From Candidatus Nitrospira allomarina (GTDB lineage: Bacteria; Nitrospirota; Nitrospiria; Nitrospirales; UBA8639): a stretch of DNA of 64,000 nucleotides. Location: positions 3,159,001 to 3,223,000 of the forward strand of contig NZ_CP116967.1 in the NCBI RefSeq assembly GCF_032050975.1, in the 5' to 3' direction. Made by a program: the position numbers and the translations under genes. Below the pieces are notes generated by a model. It worked only from the letters and a program-made list of their open reading frames with translations. It ran no database searches and was not told the origin of the DNA. Positions 48,135 to 58,400 of the stretch are shown here, piece after piece. Numbering within the stretch: position 1 is the stretch's first letter; the number at the start of each line of letters is the position of its first letter.

Positions 48135-49001
48135 ATGAATCGACGAATTCAGGGAATTAAGAAACCGGAGAACAGCCCAGGAGAAAAAAACAGGATCTTC
48201 CGAGGACTGATCGGCCTGCTGGTGTGTGTAGGTCTGCTCATGATTAATCCTGGACCCGGCCAGGCCGTAGTTGAAGACGATGTCAGAGTCCTTCGTGAGG
48301 ATATGGAGCAGGTGAAGAAGGATCTTGCTGAAATTAAGAGCATCCTTCAGAGTGCGATAAAACGGCCAAGTCCCGAGAAAAGCACTGGCACCGTGGGTGT
48401 GACCGGGGGTGCGATGCTGGGGGAAACCGATGCGCCGGTGACGATCGTGGAATTCTCGGACTATCAATGCCCATTTTGCCAACGGTATTCATTGACGGTG
48501 TTCCCTGTGCTCAAACGTGAGTATATTGATACAGGAAAAGTTCGGTATGTCTTCAGAGATTTTCCCTTGAGCAGCATTCATCAACAAGCGGGAAAGGCTC
48601 ATGAAAGTGCGCACTGCGCCGGAGAATTCAATAAATACTGGGAGATGCATGATGCGTTGTTTCAAAACCAGAATGATCTCACCGTTCCCTCGTTGAAACA
48701 ATATGCGGCGGACCTCGGACTGGATTCTACGACGTTCGTGGAATGCTTAGATAGCGGGAAATACCAAGTTGCTATTCAGAAGGACGTTGATGATGGCGGA
48801 GCTGCGGGAATTAGAGGAACCCCATCGTTCTTTATTGGGAAAAGCGGCTCAGGAGACTCCATCACCGGAACGATTATCCGTGGAGCTCAACCGCTGGCGA
48901 AATTTCAAACCATTATCGAGCAGCTCCTCAGTGATCATGGGTCTGACGCTGGTGGTGTTTCCCCTGAATCCGATGAAAGTCCCCCCGCTCGTCTACCTTA
49001 G
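48135..49001 (+). CDS. DsbA-like thiol oxidoreductase, membrane-anchored
   Basis: About 288 residues. An N-terminal anchor or signal (about residues 22-40), a coiled coil (about 48-75), then a DsbA/thioredoxin-fold domain with redox pair CPFC at 112-115 (DYQCPFCQRYS), the cis-Pro loop GIRGTPSFFIG and the pattern FSDYQCPFC of the NhaA-fused/DsbA family. A Ser/Pro tail ends it. It probably forms or exchanges disulfides outside the cytoplasm. ATG at 48135 gives the best signal; starts at 48057 (GTG) and 48093 are possible. It faces the gene of a protein with 28 cysteines. Confidence 0.88.
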   Translation: MNRRIQGIKKPENSPGEKNRIFRGLIGLLVCVGLLMINPGPGQAVVEDDVRVLREDMEQVKKDLAEIKSILQSAIKRPSPEKSTGTVGVTGGAMLGETDAPVTIVEFSDYQCPFCQRYSLTVFPVLKREYIDTGKVRYVFRDFPLSSIHQQAGKAHESAHCAGEFNKYWEMHDALFQNQNDLTVPSLKQYAADLGLDSTTFVECLDSGKYQVAIQKDVDDGGAAGIRGTPSFFIGKSGSGDSITGTIIRGAQPLAKFQTIIEQLLSDHGSDAGGVSPESDESPPARLP

Positions 49002-49156
49002 GCCCTCAATGGAGGCTGTTCGGTCAATCACTCCCTCGTGAGTTCACTTTTTCCGGGCAACCAACTCATCCAATCCGTTTTCAATAACCCAGGCTCACGT
49101 CGTTCAGTCGATTGCCGCATTGGTATGCTCATCTATTTTACCAACCAATAAATATT

Positions 49157-50686
49157 CTAGTTGGTGGCGCCTTTCAACCGATTCAATCGATCTTCTTTTA
49201 ATTCAATCCAGAGTGATTTCTCTCTCTCCACCGTGACGGAACCGGGTTTGAAGCCTTTGCCTTTCCTGACGAATTTCCGCAACGTATAAATCACTTCCCC
49301 TTTGCCGCATTTTCGCAAGTCACTAAACCACAGGGTCAGCGTCGCCGCATCCTTTAATGTCTCCGGAGGCACCATGGCGCCCTTCTCCAAGCGGACAACC
49401 ACGTGCGAACCGGGTGTCCCTCGAGCGTGAAGCCAGAGATCATCCGGATTGGCGACCTTCAATGTCAGATGATCATTATCCTTCGCCGTTTTTCCGACTA
49501 AAATAGGAAGCCCATCGGCAGAGATATACGTCCGGTAGCCCTGGGCTGGAGCCGGTCGGCCTTTGGATACCCCCGTCCCCTGGGGAATCGAGGAAGCTGG
49601 TTTTTTCTTCGTTTCTGGTAAGACCTCAGGATCCACAATCCCTTGTTCTAGCTGAGACAACTTCCTCTCCAATCGGGCCACCTCTTTTTGGGCCTCCTCT
49701 ACGCGGGGTTGGAGATGTTCCTGGGCCCCGATATATTTATGATATTTCCGAAAGTAATCTTCCATGTTCCACACCGCATCCTTAGCCGGGTCAAGCGGGA
49801 GCGTCAGGGTCGGCAGGGCCGGATCATAATAATCAACAATCGTGATGGCCTCTTGTCCCTTTTTGATCTCATGGAGATGACTTTTCAACAGTTCTCCATA
49901 CCGGGCATACTCCCGAAACCGCTCGGTCTTTTTGAAATCTTCTTGTAACGCCTGAATTTTTCTTTTGGCATGTTTCAGTGCTTTTCGAACCTGCGCCAGT
50001 TGCTGCTCAAGGATGGTTTCCCGGCCTTCCTCCTGTTCTCGCTGCCTATATCGGGCTTCCAGTACCGCCGATAACGGAAACATTTCGCCAAAGGTACCTG
50101 TTCCCTGAGTGGCAGCTTTAGAAAGCGGTTCACGAATTTTTCCTTCCTGCTGGATAACGATCTCGTCTTGAAAGATGCGACCATCCATGGCGGAGGAAGG
50201 GAGAGCCTCCGAGGAGGGCCCCGGTCGCATCGTGGGAGGTGTATAGCGCTCTCCCGCCTTCACGCGGGAATCCCGTAAGGATCTCAAGACCAGTTTTTTC
50301 TCATTTAGGACATGCACATTCGCCTGATTGCCGGTCAAGGCAATCACCAAAACAGACATCTGTTGGGCTTTGGCTATTGTGATAAACACAATACGGTCTC
50401 CTGCCTCTTGGCTGATCTCCGCAATGCGTCCACCCTCCACATAAGAACGCAGAAAGGCACAAAAGGGCAGGGGAGTCGGAGGATTCTCAAACTTCTGAGA
50501 GGTCAGATGCAGGCGGGCAAACCGGGCATCCGCGCACACAAGTAAGTGGCTTGTCTGTCCCTGGGAGCGAATATCGAGGGTTAAGGTCAAGTCCCGGGGT
50601 TGGTGGATTTTCTGAATAAACCCACCGACCAAACCCTTGCGTAATTCCCTGACAATGGACTCACATTCAGAAAGGGAAAGAGCCAT
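49157..50686 (-). CDS. Rqc2/RqcH-type NFACT protein
   Basis: 509 residues. N-terminal NFACT-N domain (about 1-200, SECESIVRELRKGLVGGFIQKIHQ), a helical coiled-coil middle (about 210-365), and the C-terminal NFACT-R domain with NPDDLWLHARGTPGSHVVVR. Bacterial homologues rescue stalled 50S subunits by adding Ala tails. Older annotation calls such proteins fibronectin-binding. It is transcribed alone on the minus strand. Confidence 0.9.
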   Translation of the reverse strand: MALSLSECESIVRELRKGLVGGFIQKIHQPRDLTLTLDIRSQGQTSHLLVCADARFARLHLTSQKFENPPTPLPFCAFLRSYVEGGRIAEISQEAGDRIVFITIAKAQQMSVLVIALTGNQANVHVLNEKKLVLRSLRDSRVKAGERYTPPTMRPGPSSEALPSSAMDGRIFQDEIVIQQEGKIREPLSKAATQGTGTFGEMFPLSAVLEARYRQREQEEGRETILEQQLAQVRKALKHAKRKIQALQEDFKKTERFREYARYGELLKSHLHEIKKGQEAITIVDYYDPALPTLTLPLDPAKDAVWNMEDYFRKYHKYIGAQEHLQPRVEEAQKEVARLERKLSQLEQGIVDPEVLPETKKKPASSIPQGTGVSKGRPAPAQGYRTYISADGLPILVGKTAKDNDHLTLKVANPDDLWLHARGTPGSHVVVRLEKGAMVPPETLKDAATLTLWFSDLRKCGKGEVIYTLRKFVRKGKGFKPGSVTVEREKSLWIELKEDRLNRLKGATN

Positions 50687-50832
50687 AGTTACGTGGTGCC
50701 GGCTGGAAAAAGATGGGGGACAGAAGAAATGAATATGGCAATTTCTTCGGAACCATTCCAGACAGCGGTTGTGCCGGTTGCAAAGATTGACCTGGAGATA
50801 TGAGGCCTTAGCCTAAGTTGATACACCATCCC

Positions 50833-51690
50833 TTATTCTGGATTCTTTCCGACTAAATAGGCAATCCATGAGGGGTCGGAATCCCCTTTCTCGACGCGAT
50901 GATACGTGCCGGTCCCTTCATTCGCTTCTGCATTGAGGCCTTCCCAGAGAAAGTGCACGTCTTCAAAGCCGGCTTCTTTAAGGAGTTCCGTGACTTCGGG
51001 AATCGTCCACAAGCGCCAATCATAGACAAAGGCATTCCGAAGCTCACTGCCATCGCGGAAGAGAAAATGAATCCGGGTGGTACAGAAATACGTGGAGGGT
51101 TCAAAGACATCCTGATCCCAAACGAAGATGAAATCGCCAATGCCGTCGTCAGCAGGATTGTCGATGTCTCGATGCTCCTCTTGTTCCACCTGCGTTTCGC
51201 TCCCCCCCCAGATATCCAGTATAAACAACCCGCCGGGCTGGATCGACCGTCTGGCATTCCTGAAGTATTGTAAAAGGGTCGGGCGATCACGAAACACCAT
51301 ATAACTAAAATTCATGGCAACGGTGAGTTGCGAGAGAGGGTGTTGGACGTTTAAGACATTGTCATTCACGAGGGTGAGCCGCTGCTGTTGCTCGGGAGTC
51401 AGATGAGAAACGTTGTGTTTGATACCCCAATTCAGCGTGGGCCAATCCAGGTCAATGCCCAGGGCATGATTGTCGGGATGCCGGGTCACGAAATGGGAGG
51501 ATAAAAAGGCGGTTCCGCAGAAATCCTCACGAAACTGGCGAAGGGGAGTGTTGGTATAGCTCTCGAAATATTCGGTGAGGAACGGTATATCCACTTCAGG
51601 GCTTTGCACGCTCTTTTGGTACAGAAGATGGGGGTCGGCTAATTGAGCCATGGAAACTGGTTGGGGTGAGTCATATTCGGGAGAAATCAT
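50833..51690 (-). CDS. Class I SAM-dependent methyltransferase
   Basis: 285 residues, cytosolic. Motif I region REDFCGTAFLSSHF, then GIDLDWPTLNWG (acidic residue binding the ribose), and VAMNFSYMVF for later strands. Substrate cannot be told. It begins with a moderately conserved N-terminal part (LYQKSVQSPEVDIPFLTEYF), which is known from methyltransferases of unclear function in several phyla. Confidence 0.87.
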   Translation of the reverse strand: MISPEYDSPQPVSMAQLADPHLLYQKSVQSPEVDIPFLTEYFESYTNTPLRQFREDFCGTAFLSSHFVTRHPDNHALGIDLDWPTLNWGIKHNVSHLTPEQQQRLTLVNDNVLNVQHPLSQLTVAMNFSYMVFRDRPTLLQYFRNARRSIQPGGLFILDIWGGSETQVEQEEHRDIDNPADDGIGDFIFVWDQDVFEPSTYFCTTRIHFLFRDGSELRNAFVYDWRLWTIPEVTELLKEAGFEDVHFLWEGLNAEANEGTGTYHRVEKGDSDPSWIAYLVGKNPE

Positions 51691-52049
51691 TAAAACCTCG
51701 TTTCGGTTAAGAGAGTGAATTTATTTTGAGATTTCGCCAAACAGTCGGGTGGGGTATGATTGAAATTCGGAAACTCTCGATTTATTGCTTGTTGTGCTTT
51801 GCAATCTTACGGGAATGCGGTGGTCTCTTTCCAGGGATAGGGGCCAGGAACGGATGAATGTCTTAATACTCATTCCATGTGCACCCTTGTTTCCCCTTTA
51901 TGAAAGCCATGGTTACTGGGATGAAGGAAGGAGAAAAGGGATTTTGCACATCACCTGTTCCCATTGATTACGCTCGCATCCAACTGGGCGGTTCATTGTT
52001 ACCGTTGATTCTTTATTCCACATAATAAGATCGAAAAAGGAAAATTTTC
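51691..52049. other. Divergent intergenic region, no gene seen
   Basis: About 360 bases. A 60-codon frame at 51785-51967 has no ribosome site, atypical codon use and no family signal, so it is not called. Promoters for the methyltransferase and TauE-like genes probably lie here. Confidence 0.45.
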
Positions 52050-52409
52050 ATGGATGGGACATCGTTAGCTATTATTGCGAGCGGAGTATTGGTGGGTATG
52101 GGTGCCTCCTTCACCGGGCTCGGTGGCGGGTTCTTGATGGTCCCCCTGCTCTTATTTCTCGGTTTCACGGCACAAAAAGCCGTCGGCACCTCATTCGTGG
52201 GGATCCTGGTGATTGCGGTCTCGGCCTTGATCGCCCACGGGAGGATGGCCAACGTGGATTACAAATATGGCCTCCTGCTCGGTCTAGGCGGAATCATCGG
52301 CGCACAAATCGGTGCGCGCCTTGTTGAAGGTCTACCCACTGACCTGTTCAAGAAAATTTTTGCGGTCATGCTCATGGGTTTGGCCATTTATCTCTTTGTG
52401 AAGAAATAG
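52050..52409 (+). CDS. Half-size TauE/SafE-like membrane protein
   Basis: 119 residues with four hydrophobic segments, GASFTGLGGGFLMVPLLLFLGF near the start and GAQIGARLVE later, the repeat signatures of the TauE/SafE family. Full members have about 250 residues and two such repeats, so this is a single repeat, perhaps acting as a dimer. It may move sulfite or organosulfonates, but that is family knowledge only. A ribosome site (AAGGAAA) precedes the ATG. Confidence 0.86.
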   Translation: MDGTSLAIIASGVLVGMGASFTGLGGGFLMVPLLLFLGFTAQKAVGTSFVGILVIAVSALIAHGRMANVDYKYGLLLGLGGIIGAQIGARLVEGLPTDLFKKIFAVMLMGLAIYLFVKK

Positions 52410-52757
52410 GACCAGGGCGAGACACCATCCTATCACCAGGGGGCATTGGTTCGGCACGTCGTTGGTTGTCGCTACCGAATATCCAGTGAACGGCAAAATC
52501 AATTTTTTGCTGAAAGGGATTTTTTCAAAACATGGCTCTTGCCATTACATCATACTTAATAGTAACTATGAATGGGGTGGCATCTCTTGGGCTGCATGTT
52601 CAATTCCAGTAGGCATGACCGTCCGTCAGTTGTGATGAGCTTTCTCATGATAGATTTTGGAGGAACGGCGCCATCACCTCAAGTCTCTGGCGGCCGGCCC
52701 AGGTGACGCAACAACCAAGACATTCCAGTATGGCATTGTGTTTGCGGAAAGACCCTA
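52410..52757. other. Intergenic stretch, no gene seen
   Basis: About 350 bases between the TauE-like gene and the KefB-type gene. Nothing coding on either strand; no hairpin plus T tract. CTTGCC followed by TAATAG around 52550-52575 could be part of a weak promoter. Confidence 0.4.
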
Positions 52758-54734
52758 ATGATTGAGCCGTTTTTTCTCCAGTCTCTTTTTTTACTCGGCA
52801 CGGCCGTGGTCGTTGTGGTTGTATTCCACAGACTCCATATCCCTTCGCCACTTGCCTATCTCCTCGTTGGCGTGTTGCTTGGTTCATACACCCCGGGGCC
52901 GGTCATCGAGGCACAACCGGTTCGTGCCTTGGCAGAATTCGGGATTGTCTTCTTATTGTTTACGATCGGTCTGAATTTTTCGATGCCGCAAATCCATGCC
53001 TTGCGCCATCAGTTACTGGGTCTGGGAACGGGGCAGGTCCTGCTCACGACGATTGCGGTGGGTTTCCTGGCTTGGCTCGTGGACTTACCCATTGCCGCCG
53101 CCTTTGTCGTGGGAGCGGTTTTTGCGCAGTCTTCCACGACGATTATCAGCAAGCAACTCATCGAACAAGGCGAGGAGCATAGCCGGCACGGACGATTGGG
53201 GATCGCCATGTCCGTTTTTCAGGATGTGACAGCCGTCCCTTTCGTGGTCGTCATCCCTGTGCTCGCTATGGCTAATACCCAAGTTGTGGTCCTGGCCGGT
53301 TCACTCGGGATGGCGTTTGCAAAGGCAGCCCTTGCGTTCGGACTGGTCTTTCTGGCCGGACGGTGGGTAATGCGTCCCTTATTTTATCTGGTTGCAGAGC
53401 TACGCTCTACGGAAGTGTTCACGCTGACAGTTCTGTTTGTTTCATTGGTTTCGGCATGGACCACGAGTAGTCTTGGCCTGTCTATGGCTTTCGGTGCCTT
53501 TTTGGCAGGGATGATGCTGGGTGAGACCGAATTCCGACATCAGGTGGAATCAACAATTCGCCCCTTCCGCGATGTGTTGCTGGGTCTGTTCTTTATCGGG
53601 ATCGGCATGCTGGTCGATCCGTCGTCAATCCCGGGCATTTGGCATTGGGCATTAGTGGGAGCCACAGTCTTATTGCTCATCAAGGCTGCCCTGGTGGCGC
53701 TGATGGTACGATTATCGGGTATGGACACCTTGACTGCCTGGCGGACTGGATGGCTGTTGGCGGTAGGAGGGGAGTTCGGGTTCGCTCTGCTCTCAATTGC
53801 ACTGGATGTGGGTGTAGTTCAAGCACAAATCGGTCAGATTGTGCTGACCTCTGTATTATTTTCAATGATTGTTGCCCCCTTTCTTATTCGGTATAACCAG
53901 GTGCTTGCCCGCTGGTGCGCACCGCGTCCGGCCCGGGAGGGGAAGGACGCGGTGCCCCAAATCAGTATCGATACCCTCGGGCCTCTTCGTGACCATGTCA
54001 TTATTTGCGGGTACGGGCGCATCGGTCAGAGTGTGGCCCACTTACTGGAAGAAGAAAAAATTCCTTATGTGGCATTGGATCTGGATCCGTCCAGAGTAAA
54101 GGACGCGAATATCGCCGGCGAGGGGGTCTTTTACGGCGATGCTTCGGAACGCACCATTCTTGAAGGGGTTGGTGTTGGCACCGCCCGGCTCGTCGTGATC
54201 GCCCACGCAGATGTGGCCTCGGCTCATAAAACGCTCCATCATCTTCGCACCTTACGTCCGGATCTTCCGATCATGGTCCGCACACGCGACGAAACCCATG
54301 TCGAGGAATTGCGTGCAGCTGGTGCGACGGAGGTGGTGCCGGAGACACTGGAAGCAGGTCTCATGATCGCCGCACATGCCTTGGTGTTGCTGAATGTGCC
54401 TATCTCCCGTGTGGCGCGCCGTATGCGGGAACAGCGCAATGGCCGGTATCATTTATTACGTGAGTTTTTTCTGGGCGATAGCCTTCTGGCTGACACACGG
54501 GAAGAACACAATGTCGACCGCCTTCGCCCCGTGGTTCTGCCGCCGGACAGTTCTTTTGTGGGACATTCATTACATGAACTGAATCTTAAAGGCGTTGCGA
54601 TCGCCGCTTTGGTGCGGCAAGGGCAACGGCAGCTTATGCCGTCAGGTGAGGCCAGGCTGGAGGCATGGGATGTCGTGGTGTTATTCGGCTCACCTGATGA
54701 TCTCCAGCGGGCCGAGCGTGCCCTGCTGGAATGA
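52758..54734 (+). CDS. KefB/CPA2-type monovalent cation:proton antiporter
   Basis: 658 residues. About twelve membrane helices to residue 390 (GSYTPGPVIEA, FAQSSTTIISKQLIEQG typical of CPA2 exchangers), a TrkA-N Rossmann domain (about 415-530, VIICGYGRIGQSVA) and a TrkA-C domain (about 570-655). The TrkA-N site senses NAD(H) or glutathione adducts in relatives. It would exchange K+ or Na+ for H+. It is transcribed alone, with no KefF/KefG-type flavoprotein neighbour. Confidence 0.93.
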   Translation: MIEPFFLQSLFLLGTAVVVVVVFHRLHIPSPLAYLLVGVLLGSYTPGPVIEAQPVRALAEFGIVFLLFTIGLNFSMPQIHALRHQLLGLGTGQVLLTTIAVGFLAWLVDLPIAAAFVVGAVFAQSSTTIISKQLIEQGEEHSRHGRLGIAMSVFQDVTAVPFVVVIPVLAMANTQVVVLAGSLGMAFAKAALAFGLVFLAGRWVMRPLFYLVAELRSTEVFTLTVLFVSLVSAWTTSSLGLSMAFGAFLAGMMLGETEFRHQVESTIRPFRDVLLGLFFIGIGMLVDPSSIPGIWHWALVGATVLLLIKAALVALMVRLSGMDTLTAWRTGWLLAVGGEFGFALLSIALDVGVVQAQIGQIVLTSVLFSMIVAPFLIRYNQVLARWCAPRPAREGKDAVPQISIDTLGPLRDHVIICGYGRIGQSVAHLLEEEKIPYVALDLDPSRVKDANIAGEGVFYGDASERTILEGVGVGTARLVVIAHADVASAHKTLHHLRTLRPDLPIMVRTRDETHVEELRAAGATEVVPETLEAGLMIAAHALVLLNVPISRVARRMREQRNGRYHLLREFFLGDSLLADTREEHNVDRLRPVVLPPDSSFVGHSLHELNLKGVAIAALVRQGQRQLMPSGEARLEAWDVVVLFGSPDDLQRAERALLE

Positions 54735-54959
54735 CGGGGATAGGAAATTAGCGCCGTTTTCGAATGAATTCGTCATGGATGGCTTACGTTTCCCGCAGTG
54801 GATGGGTGCCGCGCCGTAACTGCACGCGTCCCAACCAATTCTGAATTGAACGTCTCATGAGCTTCATCCCCATGTCTTTGACAAACGTCTACATTTTCAG
54901 CATATTGGTTTTAGTCCTTCATTCGACCTGACAGACCTTTATTGTTGTGAGGCATTTTT

Positions 54960-55301
54960 ATGGCACCATGGCTCATTCCGGCACTTAAAGCCGTTCTTCC
55001 ACATATCGGGACAATTATTTCGGCCACCGCACCCGCATTTACAAAAAAAGGAACGGCCCCCACCACCGATCAGACGCATCTGTTGCAGCAACAAATTAGC
55101 GAATTACAAGCAGCCGCCTCTCAAAATGCCACACATGTCAAAGAACTCGCCGAACAATTGCAACGCACCGTTGCGGCCATTGAACAGGCCGCTTCAGTGG
55201 CTACATCCAATCAGCAGCGTGCCTTGCAACTCAGTCTTGCGGCGATCGCCCTTTCCGCCATTTCGCTTTGTGCTGTGGTTTTGCATGTTCTCTTCTTCTA
55301 A
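54960..55301 (+). CDS. Small tail-anchored coiled-coil protein
   Basis: 113 residues. The N-terminal 35 residues are mildly hydrophobic (LIPALKAVLPHIGTIISATA), then a coiled coil (about 45-85, many Gln, Ala and Glu) and a C-terminal transmembrane segment (about 90-113, LSLAAIALSAISLCAVVLHV). Family not recognised. Possibly a structural membrane protein; only topology is supported. Confidence 0.65.
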   Translation: MAPWLIPALKAVLPHIGTIISATAPAFTKKGTAPTTDQTHLLQQQISELQAAASQNATHVKELAEQLQRTVAAIEQAASVATSNQQRALQLSLAAIALSAISLCAVVLHVLFF

Positions 55302-55403
55302 GACCGCATCAGTCCATTAAAAGTATCGGCCATGCCACTACACGGTGATGGAGTTCGGAGTTTTGGAAATGCAGGTGTTATGAGAGATAGTGTTTCAGTA
55401 TGG

Positions 55404-58400
55404 TTACGGGCATGTTGCACGTTGACCAGTGGCTTGGCTAAAGAGAACCGGTGGGGAATATGCCGCCCCGCGAATGGGAACAGCCTGGGCTCGATTGTTT
55501 GAACCTACATGAAGATCGAACGAATTCAGAGCACCAGAATGAGAGGCAAACGGCAGAAGGGGACTGGCCAACAAGGTTCCAGGAGTAGGCGCGATGGTGT
55601 CGGCCTTGGTATTTACAAACGAACTAAACCGGCCTTGCTCCGCCACACATTTGGTCCCATACAAAGTCGTCACTGGAACCAGATTTTGCGGCAAGGGCAC
55701 AATGGTACTACTGAGGAATTGAACCGGGGATTCAATATTGATCCTGCCGTTGCCCCCGAACTGCGAACGGGCATCCAAGAACGTGAATGGGTCCATCACA
55801 ATCGCCGAATTGGCCGTGAGGGTGATATCACCTCCGGATCCTGCAACGGCGGTACTCAAAACCTGACTATTTTTGAGTACGATAAAGTCGGGGTCGAAAT
55901 TGATACTTCCGGCCGACCCGGATCCTTCCTGAACCCGGCTTGTCACCTGACTATTGGTCACATCAATGCGGTTATCGGCCGTGAGTTTGATATTTCCACC
56001 CACCGCCGACCCCGCCTCTGTTGTCACAGAAGCCTTGTCAAGCAGGATTGAGTCACTGGCCGTAATGAAAATATCTCCGGCATTTCCCGTGCCGGTCGTG
56101 GATGCACTAATCGCGGCTCCATTTTTCATTTTGAACACGGGGGCAGTAATCCGCAGATTCCCTCCTAATCCAGGTCCTTCCGTGCTACTAAAGATTCCAC
56201 TTCGGACAACCTTGGTTCCCTCAAGAATTCCCACTCCTTTTGCCAGGAAACTTTCCGTCGCCACTATCCGAATATTGCCTCCTGCTCCCGCGTCAATCGC
56301 ATTCTCGCGAGGGATACTGCTGGCGGAAATCTGCCCTCCGCTCTTTATTTCTATCGTTTTCGAAATAACCTCAATTTGCCCAGCGTCACCTGCCCCGTCA
56401 GTACTGCTTGAAATCTTACTTTGCAGGGGTCTACCGATGGCATCCGGGAACGGGACCATACCCGACATGATGAGCTTGTCAGCTGTGAGAAGAATTTTTC
56501 CGCCCGGCCCTGCAGTCTCAGGCTGAAGATTGGTCGTGCCATTGGTGATTTGCGCGCCATTTGCAATTGTCAGATTTTTGGCCGAAACAATAATATCTCC
56601 AGCCTGATTGATTCCGTGCGTTCTGGTCCCAATGCTGGTTGGTCTAATCGTCCGCCCATTGGCTTCAGGAAAGGGATCCGATCCTATTGGATTTTCCGGG
56701 AATTCAGTACGCATAAGGTATCCGGAAAGAGTTAAACTGTCATGGGCGGTAATCGTCACGTTCCCCCGCTGAACCCCCGGAGTACCGGATTGAGATTCAG
56801 CGGTGACATCGGCTCCATCACGGATAACAATAGTATTGGCTGTTAGCGAAATGTTTCCGGTTCCTGCCGGTCCGATTACTCCAGCCCGGATGGTGGTTGG
56901 AGCCCAACCGAATTTCCCCGATCCCCCAACCGTTCGCGCGCCTGATAGGATTATTGTGTCAGCTTTAACAGTGATATTTCCTGCACGCGGGCGCTGTTCC
57001 TTTGGCATGTTGGCAACGATTTCCTCTATGGCATCCGTTATGGGGATGACTCTACCGGAGGATGACGGGGCGATGATTTCCGCCCCATCTTTCATCACCA
57101 CATTTTTCGCTGTAATCGAAATATCACCGGCATTACCAAGAGGTAAATCCGCTAGCCGATTGTCGTGTTCCTCTGCGCGCGCAATAATTCGACTTGATAT
57201 TTCCTGGGTTTTGCTGGTGTTATTGATTTCTGGATCATACACGCTCATGAAACCCGAGAGAGAAACAGTTTCTTCGGCCGTGATACTCACCCGGCCGGCA
57301 TGACCACTTCCCCGGCCTCGTGTTCTTGATGAAATCCATGCACCATCCAGCATTTCAACATTTTTGGGCCGTGATGGTAATGTCACCACCACGACCGGGA
57401 CCCTCTGTGCCACTGGAAATCTCACTTCTAAAAATTGTCCTGTTCTTGTCCACTTTTTCGTACGCACCTGACAATCGAATCGTATCTCCCACGTCAAGGT
57501 GTATGTTTCCACCAGCTCCCGCTCCATTTAGAGCCGCATTGGAAATGAGGCCTCCGCCGGCAACAAATAGGTTTTCCGCACTGATCTGAATATCGCCTCC
57601 GCGATTCACCCCCTTTGTCTGAGCACGTAGTGCACTCGGAACGACGGATCGGGGGTTAAGTGTGTTTTGTGGAAGAAGATTCGGTGGAAACTCCGTTCGA
57701 ACCGCGGTTCCCGAGATGACAAGATTTTCTTTTGCCTGTATCCGGATACCCCCGGCTTTTTCTATTCTGGTTGTGGATTCCGTTTCCGCCGTGACGACCC
57801 CTCCATCTTTAATCGTGATATTGTCTGCTTCCAACAGGATGTGTCCTGCCGAGGCCGGGCCAGTCGCGCTGGCGGTTATCTCACTTGGAATAATGTCGAT
57901 GACCGTTCCGTCTATTTCGGCTCCAGTAAGGTCCAGCGTGGTGGCCTTAATGTTCACGGTCCCGGCAGATGGAGCATTATCGAGCCTGTGCATGTCCGGT
58001 TGCTCCTGTCCTATTGAGGCGACATGTATTTTTGCCCCATCCAGGATCCGGACAGTTTGACCGGTCATGTTGATCGTTCCGCCGGAACCAAGAAGTCCAT
58101 TCCCGGGAAGAGTCAATTCACTGGCACCAGCAAAGAGACCCGATGAGGCGATGCCATTGGCATGTGTGCCTGAAAGAAGAACGTCTCCTGTAGCGGTAAT
58201 AAAGATTTTTCCGGCATCGCCGCTGCCTCGTCCAAAGGTGCCGGCCGAAATGCGAGCCCCTTCACTTATGGTGAGATTCCCGGTCTGCACCGTGATGGTA
58301 CCCGCCCGACCTGTTCCCGCCGTGTTGGCAAACAAGCCGCTAACGGCTTCTTCCTCAGGCGAAAAATCAGTCAAGCGCATATCACTCCCGGATAGGATGA

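Noticed and set aside
49157-50686. Fibronectin-binding adhesin
   Set aside because: The NFACT-N and NFACT-R domains place it with Rqc2-type ribosome rescue proteins; no export signal.
51785-51967. 60-codon plus-strand frame between methyltransferase and TauE genes
   Set aside because: No ribosome site and codon use unlike neighbours.
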